33,728 bases of DNA from the NCBI GenBank assembly GCA_900751755.1, contig CAADSP010000064.1, positions 1 through 33,728 of the forward strand, read 5' to 3'. Origin of the DNA: an uncultured Collinsella sp. (GTDB taxonomy: Bacteria > Actinomycetota > Coriobacteriia > Coriobacteriales > Coriobacteriaceae). A program made the position numbers and the translations under genes. Position 1 is the stretch's first letter; every line of letters begins with the position of its first letter. The notes under the pieces are model-generated. The model had not been told where the DNA came from. It ran no database searches and worked only from the letters and a program-made list of their open reading frames with translations. This document shows, in pieces, positions 7,542-15,443 of the stretch.

Positions 7542-8498
7542 GTGAACAACTTGCTACGTTTGATTGGAAGGCGTCTTGTGGCGCTGCCGATCATGGCATT
7601 GGGCGTCACCGTCCTGGTGTTCTTCCTTATGTCGTTCTCCAAGACCGACCCCGCCTACACGGCGTTGGGTGACGGTGCCTCGCCCGAGGCGGTTGCCGAG
7701 TACCATGAGAAGTATGGTCTGGACGACCCCTGGCCCGTGCGCTACGTGCGCTATATGGGCGATTTGATCCATGGCGACATGGGCACCTATGGTGCTGCTC
7801 GCAACTCCGTTGCCAAGCGCATCTCCACGGCCCTGCCCGTCACGATGCAGCTGACCTTCATCGGTCTTGCCATCGGTGCGGTCGTTTCGTTTTTGCTCGG
7901 CGTCATCGCGGCACTGTATCGCGATAAATGGCCGGACCAAGTGATCCGCGTCTTTTCCATCGCCGGCTTGGCAACCCCGTCGTTCTGGCTTGCCGTTCTG
8001 TTGATCCTGCTGTTCTCTTCCTACCTTAAGGTCCTCCCGGCATCGGGTGCTCTGCCTCACTTCACCACGAATCCGGTTGGCTATCTGGGACGTATGATCA
8101 TGCCCGCTATCGCCTTGGCATTTCCGCTGACGGGCCAGATGACTCGTATCGTGCGTACCGCCATGGTCGAGGAGCTCGACAAGGACTATGTCCGTATGGC
8201 TCGTGGCGCCGGCGTTCCCGAGAAGGTCGTCGTCGGCATCAACGTTCTTCGCAATGCGCTGATCACCCCGGTCACCACCCTCGGTCTTAAGATCGGTTAC
8301 CTCATGGGCGGCGCCGTCGTCATCGAGGTTATCTTCAACCTCCCCGGCATGGGCACCGCGATTCTGCAGGGCGTTCAGGGCAACGAGGCGAACCTGGTTC
8401 AGGGCGTCGTCATCGTCGTTGCTCTTGCCTTCATCATCATCAACATCGTGGTTGACATGCTCTACCTGCTCATCAACCCGCGCATCAGGACGGTGTAG
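7542..8498 (+). CDS. DppB-type ABC transporter permease
   Basis: A 318-residue inner-membrane permease, one of the two channel-forming subunits of the importer. It begins with the DppB/OppB N-terminal pattern (RLIGRRLVALPIMALGVTV) and has the extracellular insert with YGLDDPWPVRYVRYM, about six membrane helices and the cytoplasmic coupling loop (MARGAGVPEKVVVGINVLRN) that contacts the ATPases. The C-terminal INPRIR is typical of this class. The start is a GTG at 7542 behind AAAGGGGAGAG; an upstream in-frame start at 7509 lacks a ribosome-binding site. The next gene starts 3 nt after its stop. Substrate is assigned from the operon only. Confidence 0.9.
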   Translation: MNNLLRLIGRRLVALPIMALGVTVLVFFLMSFSKTDPAYTALGDGASPEAVAEYHEKYGLDDPWPVRYVRYMGDLIHGDMGTYGAARNSVAKRISTALPVTMQLTFIGLAIGAVVSFLLGVIAALYRDKWPDQVIRVFSIAGLATPSFWLAVLLILLFSSYLKVLPASGALPHFTTNPVGYLGRMIMPAIALAFPLTGQMTRIVRTAMVEELDKDYVRMARGAGVPEKVVVGINVLRNALITPVTTLGLKIGYLMGGAVVIEVIFNLPGMGTAILQGVQGNEANLVQGVVIVVALAFIIINIVVDMLYLLINPRIRTV

Positions 8499-8501
8499 AT
8501 T

Positions 8502-10517
8502 ATGGTAAAGATTCGAGAGAAGCAAACCGAGCAGCTCGAGAAGGCTGCCTCCAAGGGGCTCAAGCTCGGTGGCTGGAAGAAGATGACGCTGTCTTCTAAG
8601 ATTGCCGCCGTCGTGCTGGTGCTGGTCGCCCTGACTGCGATCCTGGCGCCCCTTCTTGCCCCCTATAGCCCGGTCGAGATCTTTACGGCTCGCCAGGCTC
8701 CCGGCAACGGATTTATCTTCGGTACCGACGATAAGGGTCGCGACATTCTGTCGCGTATGCTCTACGGTGGTCGTTACTCGCTGATTATCGGCTTTGGCGC
8801 CACTGCCATGGCTCTGGTCTGCGGCTCAGTCGTGGGCGCCCTTGCAGCGGTTTCGCGCAAGGCCGTCTCCGAGACGATCATGCGTATCCTGGACATCATC
8901 ATGTCCATCCCGGGCATCGCCCTCGCGGCCGTCTTCGTCTCCATCCTGGGCAACTCCGTGCCGTCGATCATCTTCGCCATCGGCTTTATGTACACTCCGC
9001 AGATTGCCCGTATCGTGCGCGCCAACATCGTGTCCGAGTACGGCGAGGACTATGTCCGCGCGGTCATCGTTTCCGGTGCCAAGGCTCCGTGGATTTTGAT
9101 CAAGCATGTTCTGCGTAACTGCATCGCCCCGATCATGGTCTTCACCGTTACCCTGGTCGCCGACGCCATCATCTTCGAGGCCTCGCTGACCTTCATCGGC
9201 GCTGGTATCCAGGAGCCCACCGCTACCTGGGGCAACATCCTCGCCGACGCCCGCGGCGGCGTGCTCGCCGGCCGTTGGTGGCAGGCGCTGTTCCCGGGTC
9301 TGGCCATCATGATCACCTGCCTGGCGCTTAACATCCTCTCCGAGGGCATTACCGACGCCATGGCCGCTGCCCCCTCCGCCGCCCTGGATCCTACCGATTC
9401 CTCCAAGCGTCGTGAGGCCGACCTGCTGGTCTCCGACCCCGTTCGCGCCTACAAGGAGCAGGCCCAGTCCCTCTCCGCTCGCCTTGGCGCCCTGCGCGAT
9501 GTCGAGCTCAAGCGTGACGATCGCCATGTGCCCGACGAGTCTGTTGAACCGATTCTCTCGGTCCGTGACTTCTGCATTCAGTTTGAGCATCACGGTGATA
9601 TCAACGTCGTCGACCATGTCAACTTTGACGTCCGTCCTGGTCAGACCATGGGCCTGGTGGGCGAGTCCGGTTGCGGTAAGTCCATCACCACGCTGGCCAT
9701 CATGGGCCTGACCGACGATGACGAGCATCTTTCCGGCGAGGTTCTCTGGGAGGGCCGCGACCTGCTCAAGATGAGCAAGAAGGAGTGGTTCGGCCTGCGC
9801 GGTACCGATATCGCTATGGTCTATCAGGACGCCCTGTCCTCGCTCAACCCCTCCATGCTCATCTCTGCCCAGATGAAGCAGCTCACCAAGCGCGGCGGAA
9901 CCCGCAGCGCCGAGGAGCTCCTGGAGCTCGTCGGCCTCGATCCCAAGCGCACGCTCGAGAGCTATCCGCACGAGCTTTCCGGCGGCCAGCGTCAGCGTGT
10001 CCTGATCGCTATGGCCCTTACCCGCGACCCCAAGCTGGTCATCTGCGACGAGCCCACGACCGCTCTGGACGTTACCGTTCAGAAGCAGGTTATCAAGCTG
10101 CTCAACGATCTTCAGGCCAAGCTCGGCTTTGCCATGATCTTCGTTTCGCATGACCTGGCTCTGGTCGCCGAGGTTGCCCATAACATCACGGTTATGTACG
10201 CCGGCCAGGTTATCGAGCAGGCACCCACCAAGGAGCTGCTCACTAACCCGATCCACGAGTACACCCGCGGTCTTCTGGGTTCCGTTCTGTCCATCGAGAG
10301 CGGTTCGGGCCGCCTGCACCAGGTGCCCGGCGCCGTTCCGAGCCCGCGCGATTTCCCCAAGGGCGATCGCTTCGCGCCCCGCTCGAGCCATCCACGTATT
10401 GGCCTGGACACCCGTCCGGTCTTCAAGCGCGTGCCTGGCACCGAGCACTTCTATTCCGAGCTCCCCGACGAGGTGCTCAAGGCAAATGGTTTGACCCCTC
10501 ACGCGGAGGTGATGTAG
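8502..10517 (+). CDS. Fused ABC transporter permease and ATPase
   Basis: A 671-residue fusion. Residues 1-290 are a DppC-type permease (N-terminal helix near 33-53, FGTDDKGRDILSRMLYG near 73-89, coupling loop near 190-210). Residues 291-348 are a charged linker. Residues 349-600 are a DppD-type ATPase with Walker A GESGCGKS (387-394), signature LSGGQRQ (492-498), Walker B LVICDEP (512-518) and the switch histidine at 550 (SHD). Such a permease-ATPase fusion is how I recall the Sat/Sia sialic-acid importers. The frame is continuous through the linker, so this is not an error. In the C-terminal oligopeptide-transporter tail (about 615-660) the cysteines expected for an iron-sulfur cluster are all absent (FAPRSSHP instead of F.PRCP), unlike the OppD and OppF proteins later in the window. 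It abuts the next gene (ATG directly after TAG). Confidence 0.9.
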   Translation: MVKIREKQTEQLEKAASKGLKLGGWKKMTLSSKIAAVVLVLVALTAILAPLLAPYSPVEIFTARQAPGNGFIFGTDDKGRDILSRMLYGGRYSLIIGFGATAMALVCGSVVGALAAVSRKAVSETIMRILDIIMSIPGIALAAVFVSILGNSVPSIIFAIGFMYTPQIARIVRANIVSEYGEDYVRAVIVSGAKAPWILIKHVLRNCIAPIMVFTVTLVADAIIFEASLTFIGAGIQEPTATWGNILADARGGVLAGRWWQALFPGLAIMITCLALNILSEGITDAMAAAPSAALDPTDSSKRREADLLVSDPVRAYKEQAQSLSARLGALRDVELKRDDRHVPDESVEPILSVRDFCIQFEHHGDINVVDHVNFDVRPGQTMGLVGESGCGKSITTLAIMGLTDDDEHLSGEVLWEGRDLLKMSKKEWFGLRGTDIAMVYQDALSSLNPSMLISAQMKQLTKRGGTRSAEELLELVGLDPKRTLESYPHELSGGQRQRVLIAMALTRDPKLVICDEPTTALDVTVQKQVIKLLNDLQAKLGFAMIFVSHDLALVAEVAHNITVMYAGQVIEQAPTKELLTNPIHEYTRGLLGSVLSIESGSGRLHQVPGAVPSPRDFPKGDRFAPRSSHPRIGLDTRPVFKRVPGTEHFYSELPDEVLKANGLTPHAEVM

Positions 10518-11345
10518 ATGAGCGAGACCGCAGTCAACGGCGTCGAGCCGATCATCTTCCTTGATGACGTCCACGTCACCTTTAGGACCCGTACCGGCTC
10601 GATTCTGCACCCCAACCTGGTTCACGCCGTCCAGGGTGTAACGATTAAGCTCATGCCCGGTCAGACGATCGGCATCGTCGGCGAGTCCGGTTGCGGTAAG
10701 TCCACCACCGCCAACGTCATGTGCGGCCTGCAGGCCCCCACGAGCGGCAAGGTCTACTTTAAGGGCAAGGACGTTACCAAACGTACCGCCGAGGACCGTC
10801 GCCACATGGGTCGCGTCATCTCGGTCGTGTTCCAGAACCCGGCCACGGCGCTCAACCCCCGCATGGTCGTTCGCGAGCAGCTGCTCGACCCCATGCGCGT
10901 CCACAACCTGGGTACCGAGGCCGAGCAGGAGAAGCGCGTCAAGGAACTCCTGGAGCTCACCGGTCTGCCCAGCTCCGCTGCCGAGGTTCTTCCCGGTCAG
11001 CTTTCGGGCGGCCAGCGCCAGCGCGTCGCAATTGCCCGTGCCCTGTCGCTGAACCCCGATGCCATCATCGCCGACGAGCCCACCTCGGCTCTGGACGTTT
11101 CGGTCCGCGCGCAGATTCTGAACCTGCTGACCGACCTTAAGAAGGAGCTCGGCCTGGCCATGGTGTTCATCAGCCATGACATCCAGACGGTCCGCTATAT
11201 CTCTGACGACATCATCGTTATGAATGGCGGCAAGATCGTCGAGCAGGGCGAGGCCAAGCAGGTCTTCCAGCACCCCCAGGACCCCTACACCAAGATGCTG
11301 CTCGGCGCTGCGCCGTCGCTGCTGCATCCCAAGCTCGGCGAGTAG
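10518..11345 (+). CDS. DppF-type ABC transporter ATPase
   Basis: A 275-residue nucleotide-binding subunit, the second ATPase of the importer. It shows Walker A GESGCGKS (55-62), Q-loop VVFQNPATALNPRM, signature LSGGQRQRVAIARAL, Walker B AIIADEPTSALD and switch SHD. It is shorter than OppF of the peptide system in this window (342 residues) because it stops right after the catalytic core, before the cysteine-bearing C-terminal tail. The ATG follows the preceding stop codon with no gap. It should pair with the ATPase half of the fusion protein to give the two ATP sites. Confidence 0.92.
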   Translation: MSETAVNGVEPIIFLDDVHVTFRTRTGSILHPNLVHAVQGVTIKLMPGQTIGIVGESGCGKSTTANVMCGLQAPTSGKVYFKGKDVTKRTAEDRRHMGRVISVVFQNPATALNPRMVVREQLLDPMRVHNLGTEAEQEKRVKELLELTGLPSSAAEVLPGQLSGGQRQRVAIARALSLNPDAIIADEPTSALDVSVRAQILNLLTDLKKELGLAMVFISHDIQTVRYISDDIIVMNGGKIVEQGEAKQVFQHPQDPYTKMLLGAAPSLLHPKLGE

Positions 11346-11361
11346 CCTCGCTTTCCCTCCC

Positions 11362-11389
11362 GTGCGCCCGGTTCCCTTGCCGGGCGCAC
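11362..11389 (+). other. Intercistronic hairpin between transporter and esterase genes
   Basis: GTGCGCCCGG (11362-11371) and CCGGGCGCAC (11380-11389) form a perfect 10-bp stem with an 8-nt loop. The following bases (CTCCGTTGCG) are not a U-tract, so this is a stability or processing hairpin, or a Rho-type boundary, rather than a standard intrinsic terminator. Confidence 0.6.
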
Positions 11390-11425
11390 CTCCGTTGCGA
11401 TTTCGAAAGGTTGGGTTCACGAGCC

Positions 11426-12403
11426 ATGCCAAGTGCTCAGGAGCTACAACATCAATTTGGTGAATATCGAGGCGCCATGCCCCGTCCATCAGATTTCGAT
11501 CTCTTTTGGAAGGATCGCATGGCCGAGGCCGACGCCGTCGGGCTTGACTATGCGATCGAGACGGCATCGGTCGCCGATGCCGCGACCTGCCAGCTTTTCG
11601 ACCTCTGGTATACCGGCATGTGTGGCGCGCGCCTGCATGCCAAGTACCTTAAACCCGTCTCAGACGAGCCCGTGCCATTGGTACTTCAGTTCCATGGGTA
11701 TCCGGGTGCAAGCCGCAGCTGGTTTGAGCAGGCGTCGTTTGCGGGCATGGGCATGGCACTCATCGCCCTCGACTGCCCCGGCCAAGGAGGTCCCTCCGAG
11801 GACATTGGTGGATTTGAGGGCACAACGGTCGCGGGCCATATCGTCGCCGGTATCGACGGCGACCCGGCCAACCTCTACTATGTCCGCTTGCACCAAGATA
11901 TTCGCATCCTGTGCCGCATCGTTCGCGAGCTCGAGGGCATCGATCTTGCCCGTGTGTTTGTGAACGGCGCGTCTCAGGGCGGCGGTTTGGGCATTGCGAC
12001 CTGTGCACTTAACAGCGAGCTTATCAATCGCGCCGCCATCCTCTATCCCTTCCTGTCAGATTTTCGCCTGGTCTGGGATTTGGATGCCGATGACATTGCC
12101 TACGAGGGCCTGCGCTATTGGTCTCGCTGGTTTGACGAGGACTCGACTCGTATTGACGAAGCCTATGCCAAGCTGGCGTACTTCGATTCCAAGAACTTTG
12201 CCCCTATGGTCAAATGCCCCGTGCTGTTTGGCACCGGCACAGCCGATATCGTCTGTCCGCCAGCGACGCAGTTTGCGGTCTATAACAACCTGACCTGCGA
12301 AAAGCGTCATGAGTTCTTTGAAGGCTTTGGCCACGAGGAGATTCAGGATTTTGACGATTTGATTATTCCGTTTTTCTGCAAGGGAGGGGAGGCTCATGTC
12401 TAA
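11426..12403 (+). CDS. CE7-family acetylesterase, probable sialate O-acetylesterase
   Basis: A 325-residue alpha/beta-hydrolase of carbohydrate esterase family 7 (often annotated acetyl xylan esterase or cephalosporin-C deacetylase). The N-terminus has the family pattern (YRGAMPRPSDFDLFW). DCPGQGG at 116-122 corresponds to the family RGQ region. The catalytic triad is complete: S183 in NGASQGG, D274 in GTADIVCPP and H303 in FGHEE. Cytoplasmic; no signal peptide. The ATG at 11426 gives the best family N-terminus; the only good purine run (GAAAGG) lies 15 nt upstream, so translation signals are poor. In this operon the likely task is removing O-acetyl groups from imported sialic acid. A homologue also sits near the pneumococcal nanA locus, as I recall. 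The substrate is inferred. Confidence 0.85.
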   Translation: MPSAQELQHQFGEYRGAMPRPSDFDLFWKDRMAEADAVGLDYAIETASVADAATCQLFDLWYTGMCGARLHAKYLKPVSDEPVPLVLQFHGYPGASRSWFEQASFAGMGMALIALDCPGQGGPSEDIGGFEGTTVAGHIVAGIDGDPANLYYVRLHQDIRILCRIVRELEGIDLARVFVNGASQGGGLGIATCALNSELINRAAILYPFLSDFRLVWDLDADDIAYEGLRYWSRWFDEDSTRIDEAYAKLAYFDSKNFAPMVKCPVLFGTGTADIVCPPATQFAVYNNLTCEKRHEFFEGFGHEEIQDFDDLIIPFFCKGGEAHV

Positions 12404-13247
12404 GTGCGAGAGCAATGTTGACGAGCTGATTGTCCCCGGACTTGTGGGAATTCCTGGAACGGTTTCGTCAAGGCTCGCAGAATATCGGGACTGGCGCGGT
12501 GATGTCCAAGCAGATGTTTCTGATTTAGAGACATGCGCTTCGAATCTTGAGATTCAAGGCCTGGCCATTACGGCGATTGACTTTGTTAACCCCTGCGCCC
12601 GTTACTCGGAGGTCTCCTTTGAGCTCGGTGACGATGCGATTCACGCTCGTTTGATCGAGCCTGTCGGTCGTGCCCGAGTATCTGAGCGCGTGCCGCTGTG
12701 CCTGATGTTCCACGACATCGATCGGCCTGTGCGCGGCTGGCATCACATGACGAGATTTGCCGCCATGGGGTATGCCGTCCTCGCGCTGGATGACGATGTT
12801 GCTGGTGCGGACGACCTGCAGCGGGGGATTTCTTCGCCCGCTTTTGTCGAGCGCGTCCGTTGGGGTTGCGCGCTGGCGAAGGTGGCGCGCAATCTTGATG
12901 GCATGGACCCCGACCGCATCTTTGCATGGGGCGAGGGCCTTGGTGGCGGTGTCGCTTTGGCGGTCTCCGCCTTGGATAAGTGTGGCCTTGCCTGCACGGC
13001 GGTTGCCAATCCAATTCCCGGTGGCCTTGAGACGCTGTCGTCTCGGGTGCGCGGATCGGTGCTCATGGGCACATCGCTCATGGATGCCGCGAGCGACCCC
13101 AAGGGCCAGTTTGCTGTATTCAACGGTCTTGAGTGTGACCGGAGGCATATCATCTATGCCAAATACGCTCACGAGCGCATCAATGCGTTCGAAAACGAAG
13201 TCGTCGACTTCTTTAACCAAACGTTCTACCCGTGTTCTTTGGCCTAG
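12396..13247 (+). CDS. CE7-like protein lacking the catalytic serine (probable pseudoenzyme)
   Basis: A 283-residue paralogue of the preceding esterase; its ATG overlaps the end of that gene by 8 bases (ATGTCTAA), so the two are probably translated together. The lines match over the fold: RIFAWGEGLGGGVALAVSAL aligns with the nucleophile elbow RVFVNGASQGGGLGIATCAL, placing Gly181 where the first protein has Ser183. The acid (D230 in GTSLMD) and histidine (H259 in YAHER) still align. About 45 residues between the elbow and the acid residue (the cap segment, which includes FLSDFRLVWDLD in the partner) are missing. Good reading frame, normal codon use and conserved ending argue against simple decay. 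It may act as a structural partner in a mixed oligomer (CE7 enzymes form hexamers) or bind sugar without hydrolysing it; neither is shown. Confidence 0.75.
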   Translation: MSKCESNVDELIVPGLVGIPGTVSSRLAEYRDWRGDVQADVSDLETCASNLEIQGLAITAIDFVNPCARYSEVSFELGDDAIHARLIEPVGRARVSERVPLCLMFHDIDRPVRGWHHMTRFAAMGYAVLALDDDVAGADDLQRGISSPAFVERVRWGCALAKVARNLDGMDPDRIFAWGEGLGGGVALAVSALDKCGLACTAVANPIPGGLETLSSRVRGSVLMGTSLMDAASDPKGQFAVFNGLECDRRHIIYAKYAHERINAFENEVVDFFNQTFYPCSLA

Positions 13248-13274
13248 ACGGCCTGGACACTGCCAACAAGAGTG

Positions 13275-13295
13275 GGCGGCATAGGGCTGCCCGCC
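13275..13295 (+). other. Small hairpin upstream of the aldolase gene
   Basis: GGCGGCA and TGCCCGCC pair as seven bases with one bulged C just before the AAGGAG ribosome-binding site of the aldolase gene. Weak by itself; listed because nearly every junction of this operon has one. Confidence 0.35.
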
Positions 13296-13315
13296 AGACA
13301 ACTAAGGAGATTCTT

Positions 13316-14236
13316 GTGGCAACTCAGAAATTCACCGGCGTTATCCCTCCCGTCGTTGTTCCCGATACCGAAGACCACCAGCTCGATGTTGCCTCCTTTG
13401 AGCGTAGCATCAACCGCATGATCGATGCCGGCGTCGATGGCTTGTTCTTCCTGGGCTCCTCGGGCGAGGTCGTCTTCTCCACCGACGAGCGTCGCCGTCA
13501 GATCATCGCCGAGGCCGTCCGTATCGTCGACCACCGCGTTCCCGTTCTGGTCGGCATCATCGACACCGAGACCGAGCGCATGATCGAGCACGGTAAGGTC
13601 GCTCAGGAGCTGGGCGCCGATGCGCTTGTCGCCACCTGCCCGTTCTATGCCCTGCAGGGCATGACCGAGGTCGAGGAGCACTTCCGCATCCTGCATGAGG
13701 AACTCGACCTGCCCATCTTCGCCTACGACATTCCCGTGTGTGTCCACACCAAGCTCCCTTGGAAGCTCCTTGCCAAGCTCGGTGCCGAGGGCGTTCTGGC
13801 CGGCGTCAAGGATTCCTCGGGTGATGACATCTCGTTCCGCTACCTCGTTCAGGAGAACGAGAAGAACGGCCATCCGATGAGCATTCTCACCGGTCACGAG
13901 GTTGTTGTCGACGGCGCCTACCTCGGTGGCGCCGACGGTTCCGTCCCGGGTCTCGCCAACGTTGAGCCCGAGGGCTACGTACGTCAGTGGAAGGCCGCTC
14001 AGGCTGGTGACTGGGCTACCGTCAAGGCCGAGCAGGACCGCCTCAATGAGATTTCGCACATCTGGGATGTCACCTCGGGCGTCCAGGGCTATGCCGGTGG
14101 CGTCGGCGCCTTCAAGACCGCTATGAACCTCATGGGCATCTTCGACAGCCCGACCATGCCGCGCCCGGTGAAGGCCATGACCGGCGAGAACGTCGAGGCG
14201 ATTAAGAAGGTCCTCCAGGACAACGGTCTCCTGTAA
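13316..14236 (+). CDS. nanA: N-acetylneuraminate lyase-type aldolase (DapA/NanA superfamily)
   Basis: A 306-residue class I aldolase of the DHDPS/NAL superfamily. Expected reaction: cleavage of N-acetylneuraminate to N-acetylmannosamine and pyruvate. Visible residues: the substrate-carboxylate loop GSSGE (47-51), Y137 in YDIP, and the Schiff-base lysine K165 in GVKDSSGD; Y137 and K165 carry the same numbers as in E. coli NanA. The start is GTG 13316 after AAGGAG at 7 nt; the frame is open for 28 more codons upstream but without a ribosome-binding site. The body is not a textbook NanA (GSSGE rather than GSTGE, CPFYALQ after strand 4), and superfamily relatives cleave other keto-acids. The function therefore rests on its place between esterases and ROK/NanE genes. 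High C-ending codon bias suggests strong expression. Confidence 0.75.
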   Translation: MATQKFTGVIPPVVVPDTEDHQLDVASFERSINRMIDAGVDGLFFLGSSGEVVFSTDERRRQIIAEAVRIVDHRVPVLVGIIDTETERMIEHGKVAQELGADALVATCPFYALQGMTEVEEHFRILHEELDLPIFAYDIPVCVHTKLPWKLLAKLGAEGVLAGVKDSSGDDISFRYLVQENEKNGHPMSILTGHEVVVDGAYLGGADGSVPGLANVEPEGYVRQWKAAQAGDWATVKAEQDRLNEISHIWDVTSGVQGYAGGVGAFKTAMNLMGIFDSPTMPRPVKAMTGENVEAIKKVLQDNGLL

Positions 14237-14240
14237 AGCT

Positions 14241-14333
14241 TCCCCGGGCACCCGATCTTGGGGCTCAAGCGGTCGAGCGTGACCCATTAGGTCAACGCCC
14301 GACCGCTTGAGCCCCAACCTCGGGCACCCGGGA
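14241..14333 (+). repeat. Long hairpin between aldolase and ROK kinase genes
   Basis: Arms 14241-14284 and 14290-14333 are nearly complementary for about 40 bp around a 5-nt loop (CATTA). The outer part pairs CCCGGG with CCCGGG, then CCCGA with TCGGG; the inner part pairs GGGGCTCAAGCGGTCG with CGACCGCTTGAGCCCC. Mismatches are few (a CA/CA step, a TC/CC step, one A-C and one bulge). No U-tract follows. The length exceeds a terminator; a processing or stability element, or a small mobile palindrome, are both possible. It does not share the spacer motifs of the palindromes at 29625-30057. Confidence 0.8.
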
Positions 14334-14407
14334 AACCTTTACCAAGCTGCGGCGATAACGCAGCCTTCATTTCCTGTAGTTGTTTTTTATCTCCTAAGGA
14401 GAGCGAC

Positions 14408-15373
14408 ATGGAGAACAAGTACGTCTGCTCTGTCGATATCGGCGGAACTAAGATCGCGACTGCCATCATGGAGTACCCGGCTGACGGCAGTGTGCCCCAT
14501 CCCGTTTTTGAGGCCGAGGTTCCCACCGAGGCTCAAGAGGGCGGCGAGGCCGTCTTCCAGCGTATCGAAGCGTCCATCAAGGCTGCTCTCGAGGCGAATC
14601 CCGATGTCGAGGTCCTTGGCGTCGGCATTGGTGCCGCCGGCGTCGTCGATCCCAAGACGGGCGCCATCGCGTATGCCAACGAGATCATGCCCGGCTGGTC
14701 CGGCGTCCAGTTGGGGCCGCGTCTGCGCGAGGACCTCGGTCTTCCCGTTGCCGTTGTAGGCGACGTGCAGGCTCATGCTCTGGGCGAGGCCCACTGGGGC
14801 GTCGGCAAGGGCAAGTTCTCCGTCTTGTGTCTTGGCATCGGTACGGGCATCGGCGGCGCATATGTCGAGAACGGCCGCGTGATGCAAGGCTTCCATGGTG
14901 CTGCTGGCCATATGGGCCACATCGAGTGCTCGGCTGCCGCCGGCATTCCCTGCGCCTGTGGGCGTTCCGGCCATCTGGAGTCGGTCGCTTCGGGCACTTC
15001 CATTGGTCGAATGTACGATGAGCGCTTTGGTCGCGTCGACCCCAGCCGTCCTTCGGTCGGTCGCGATGTGAACGACCTGTGCCGCGCGGGCGACGCAAAG
15101 GCGACCGAGGTCATCCATGACGCCGGCTTTGCGCTGGGTGCCAGCTTGGGCTCGCTCGCTAACATCCTGGACCCCGAGGTCATCGTGCTTTCGGGTGGCG
15201 TGATTCACCAAGGTCCCGATTGGCGTTCACAGACGTGGAAGGATTCGGTGCACGAGGGCTATGCCAGCCAGGCGCTCGATCCGCTTCAGGACACGCCGAT
15301 CCTCATCGGTTCTCTGGAGGGCGATGCTCCGCTCATCGGTGCCGCTGAGCATCTTCTTGCTTCGTTGAAGTAA
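14408..15373 (+). CDS. nanK: ROK-family sugar kinase, probable N-acetylmannosamine kinase
   Basis: A 321-residue ROK kinase, expected to phosphorylate N-acetylmannosamine at O6 with ATP. ATP-binding DIGGTK is at 10-15, the catalytic aspartate D119 in VVGDVQAHALGE, and the second phosphate motif in GIGTGIGGAYV near 143-153. The zinc site is altered: after H168/H171, the usual CxCGxxGCxE reads C182-A-C184-G-R-S-G-H189-L-E, with histidine in place of the third cysteine, which could still bind zinc. The ATG at 14408 follows TAAGGAGAG. It lies between the aldolase and NanE genes, which points to ManNAc; glucose or GlcNAc kinases of the ROK family look similar. Confidence 0.82.
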   Translation: MENKYVCSVDIGGTKIATAIMEYPADGSVPHPVFEAEVPTEAQEGGEAVFQRIEASIKAALEANPDVEVLGVGIGAAGVVDPKTGAIAYANEIMPGWSGVQLGPRLREDLGLPVAVVGDVQAHALGEAHWGVGKGKFSVLCLGIGTGIGGAYVENGRVMQGFHGAAGHMGHIECSAAAGIPCACGRSGHLESVASGTSIGRMYDERFGRVDPSRPSVGRDVNDLCRAGDAKATEVIHDAGFALGASLGSLANILDPEVIVLSGGVIHQGPDWRSQTWKDSVHEGYASQALDPLQDTPILIGSLEGDAPLIGAAEHLLASLK

Positions 15374-15389
15374 ACGTATCTTCTGTAGG

Positions 15390-15420
15390 AGCCTCCCGAG
15401 ACAACACGCCTCGGGAGGCT
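15390..15420 (+). other. Intercistronic hairpin between ROK kinase and nanE
   Basis: AGCCTCCCGAG (15390-15400) pairs perfectly with CTCGGGAGGCT (15410-15420) over 11 bp with a 9-nt loop. The sequence after it (GTTCTGAG) is not a U-tract, so read-through into nanE is expected. Confidence 0.65.
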
Positions 15421-15443
15421 GTTCTGAGAAAGGTTGCAGCCTT

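Noticed and set aside
8502..10517. Fusion of permease and ATPase as a sequencing error
   Set aside because: The frame is open through a natural charged linker of about 60 residues, and the same fusion is recalled in Sat/Sia-type importers.
8826..11567. A 913-codon open frame on the - strand across the transporter genes
   Set aside because: Antisense to the fused permease-ATPase and second ATPase, with low-complexity composition and no recognisable domain.
14241..14333. Third member of the nested palindrome family
   Set aside because: CCTCGGGCA occurs in one arm, but the 12-nt spacer and loop motifs and the two-stem geometry are missing.
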